Assembly (NCBI GenBank): GCA_948794795.1
Contig: CAQGLR010000085.1
Coordinates: 1-5,283 of the forward strand
Source of the DNA: an uncultured Lachnospiraceae bacterium
GTDB taxonomy: Bacteria; Bacillota; Clostridia; Lachnospirales; Lachnospiraceae
Direction of reading: 5' to 3'
DNA length: 5,283 nucleotides
Shown piece by piece: positions 5,202-5,283 of the stretch. Made by a program: the position numbers and the translations under genes. How positions within the stretch are numbered: position 1 is the stretch's first letter; each line of letters opens with the position of its first letter. The notes beneath the pieces were generated by a model. It was not told the origin of the DNA. It worked only from the letters and a program-made list of their open reading frames with translations, and made no database searches.

Positions 5202-5283
5202 CGTTGGCGCAAGCAAAGGCGCAAACACAGGAACCTTGATAACTGAACAGTAAAACAACCCTGAAAATTCTAAAAGAAGTAAT
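5202..5283 (+). other. Leader region of a probable rRNA operon (boxA-like, right edge)
   Basis: GAACCTTGATAACTGAACAG (5231-5250) resembles the boxA-type antitermination sequences that precede 16S and 23S genes in low-GC Gram-positives. An imperfect second copy, AACCCTGAAAATT (5257-5269), follows 25 bp on. GGCGCAA occurs twice (5206-5212 and 5218-5224). The 16S gene itself is not in the window, so the identity of the downstream operon is inferred. Confidence 0.6.

Noticed and set aside
1..5283. CRISPR array, tRNA genes, prophage or anti-phage cluster
   Set aside because: No regularly spaced repeats, tRNA-like cloverleafs or recognisable defence or phage genes were seen; the PD-(D/E)XK protein alone is not enough.

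Overview
The window is AT-rich, low-GC Gram-positive DNA. Strong GGAGG-type ribosome sites, a TTGACA/TATCAT promoter, a Lachnospiraceae-style PD-(D/E)XK 'Rpn-like' protein and an rRNA-operon-like leader at the right edge all point to an anaerobic gut-type Clostridia, most likely Lachnospiraceae. Species cannot be named from the sequence.

Layout. The left 820 bases hold no intact gene. At 1-237 (minus strand) lie the decayed remains of a short helix-turn-helix-type protein of the kind often found next to transposases; one frame ends in a stop and the reading continues in another frame. After a featureless AT-rich stretch comes a 236-bp fold-back element (511-746) with 16-bp terminal inverted repeats, flanked on both sides by CTAG. 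This is a MITE-like insertion that almost nobody would call from ORFs. A minus-strand PD-(D/E)XK nuclease-like gene (821-1717) follows, with a GTG start and an in-frame 12-nt tandem repeat.

A divergent intergenic region of about 340 bases carries several short inverted repeats and a near-consensus extended -10 promoter. That promoter drives fabV/ter (2061-3245), a stand-alone NADH-dependent trans-2-enoyl-CoA/ACP reductase with intact active-site Tyr and Lys, closed by a strong 14-bp hairpin terminator. Next is a two-gene unit: a cytidylate-kinase-like P-loop protein (3448-4056), then 45 nt later a sirtuin-fold protein (4102-4839). The sirtuin keeps its zinc cysteines and catalytic-position His but has lost the GAG, PDFR and QNID signatures needed for NAD binding, so it looks like a pseudo-sirtuin.

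The right end (4840-5283) contains a second, unrelated-looking palindromic element (4922-5075) with perfect 21-bp arms. After it come an A-rich UP-like tract, a TTGACA-17-TAGTAT promoter and a boxA-like leader, consistent with the start of an rRNA operon whose 16S gene would begin just outside the window.

The fabV gene is self-contained (own promoter and terminator). The kinase-like and sirtuin-like genes probably act together or are at least co-transcribed. The two fold-back elements and the broken HTH gene show that the flanks have been visited by mobile DNA. The most unusual items are the degenerate sirtuin paired with a kinase-like gene and the two hairpin elements.
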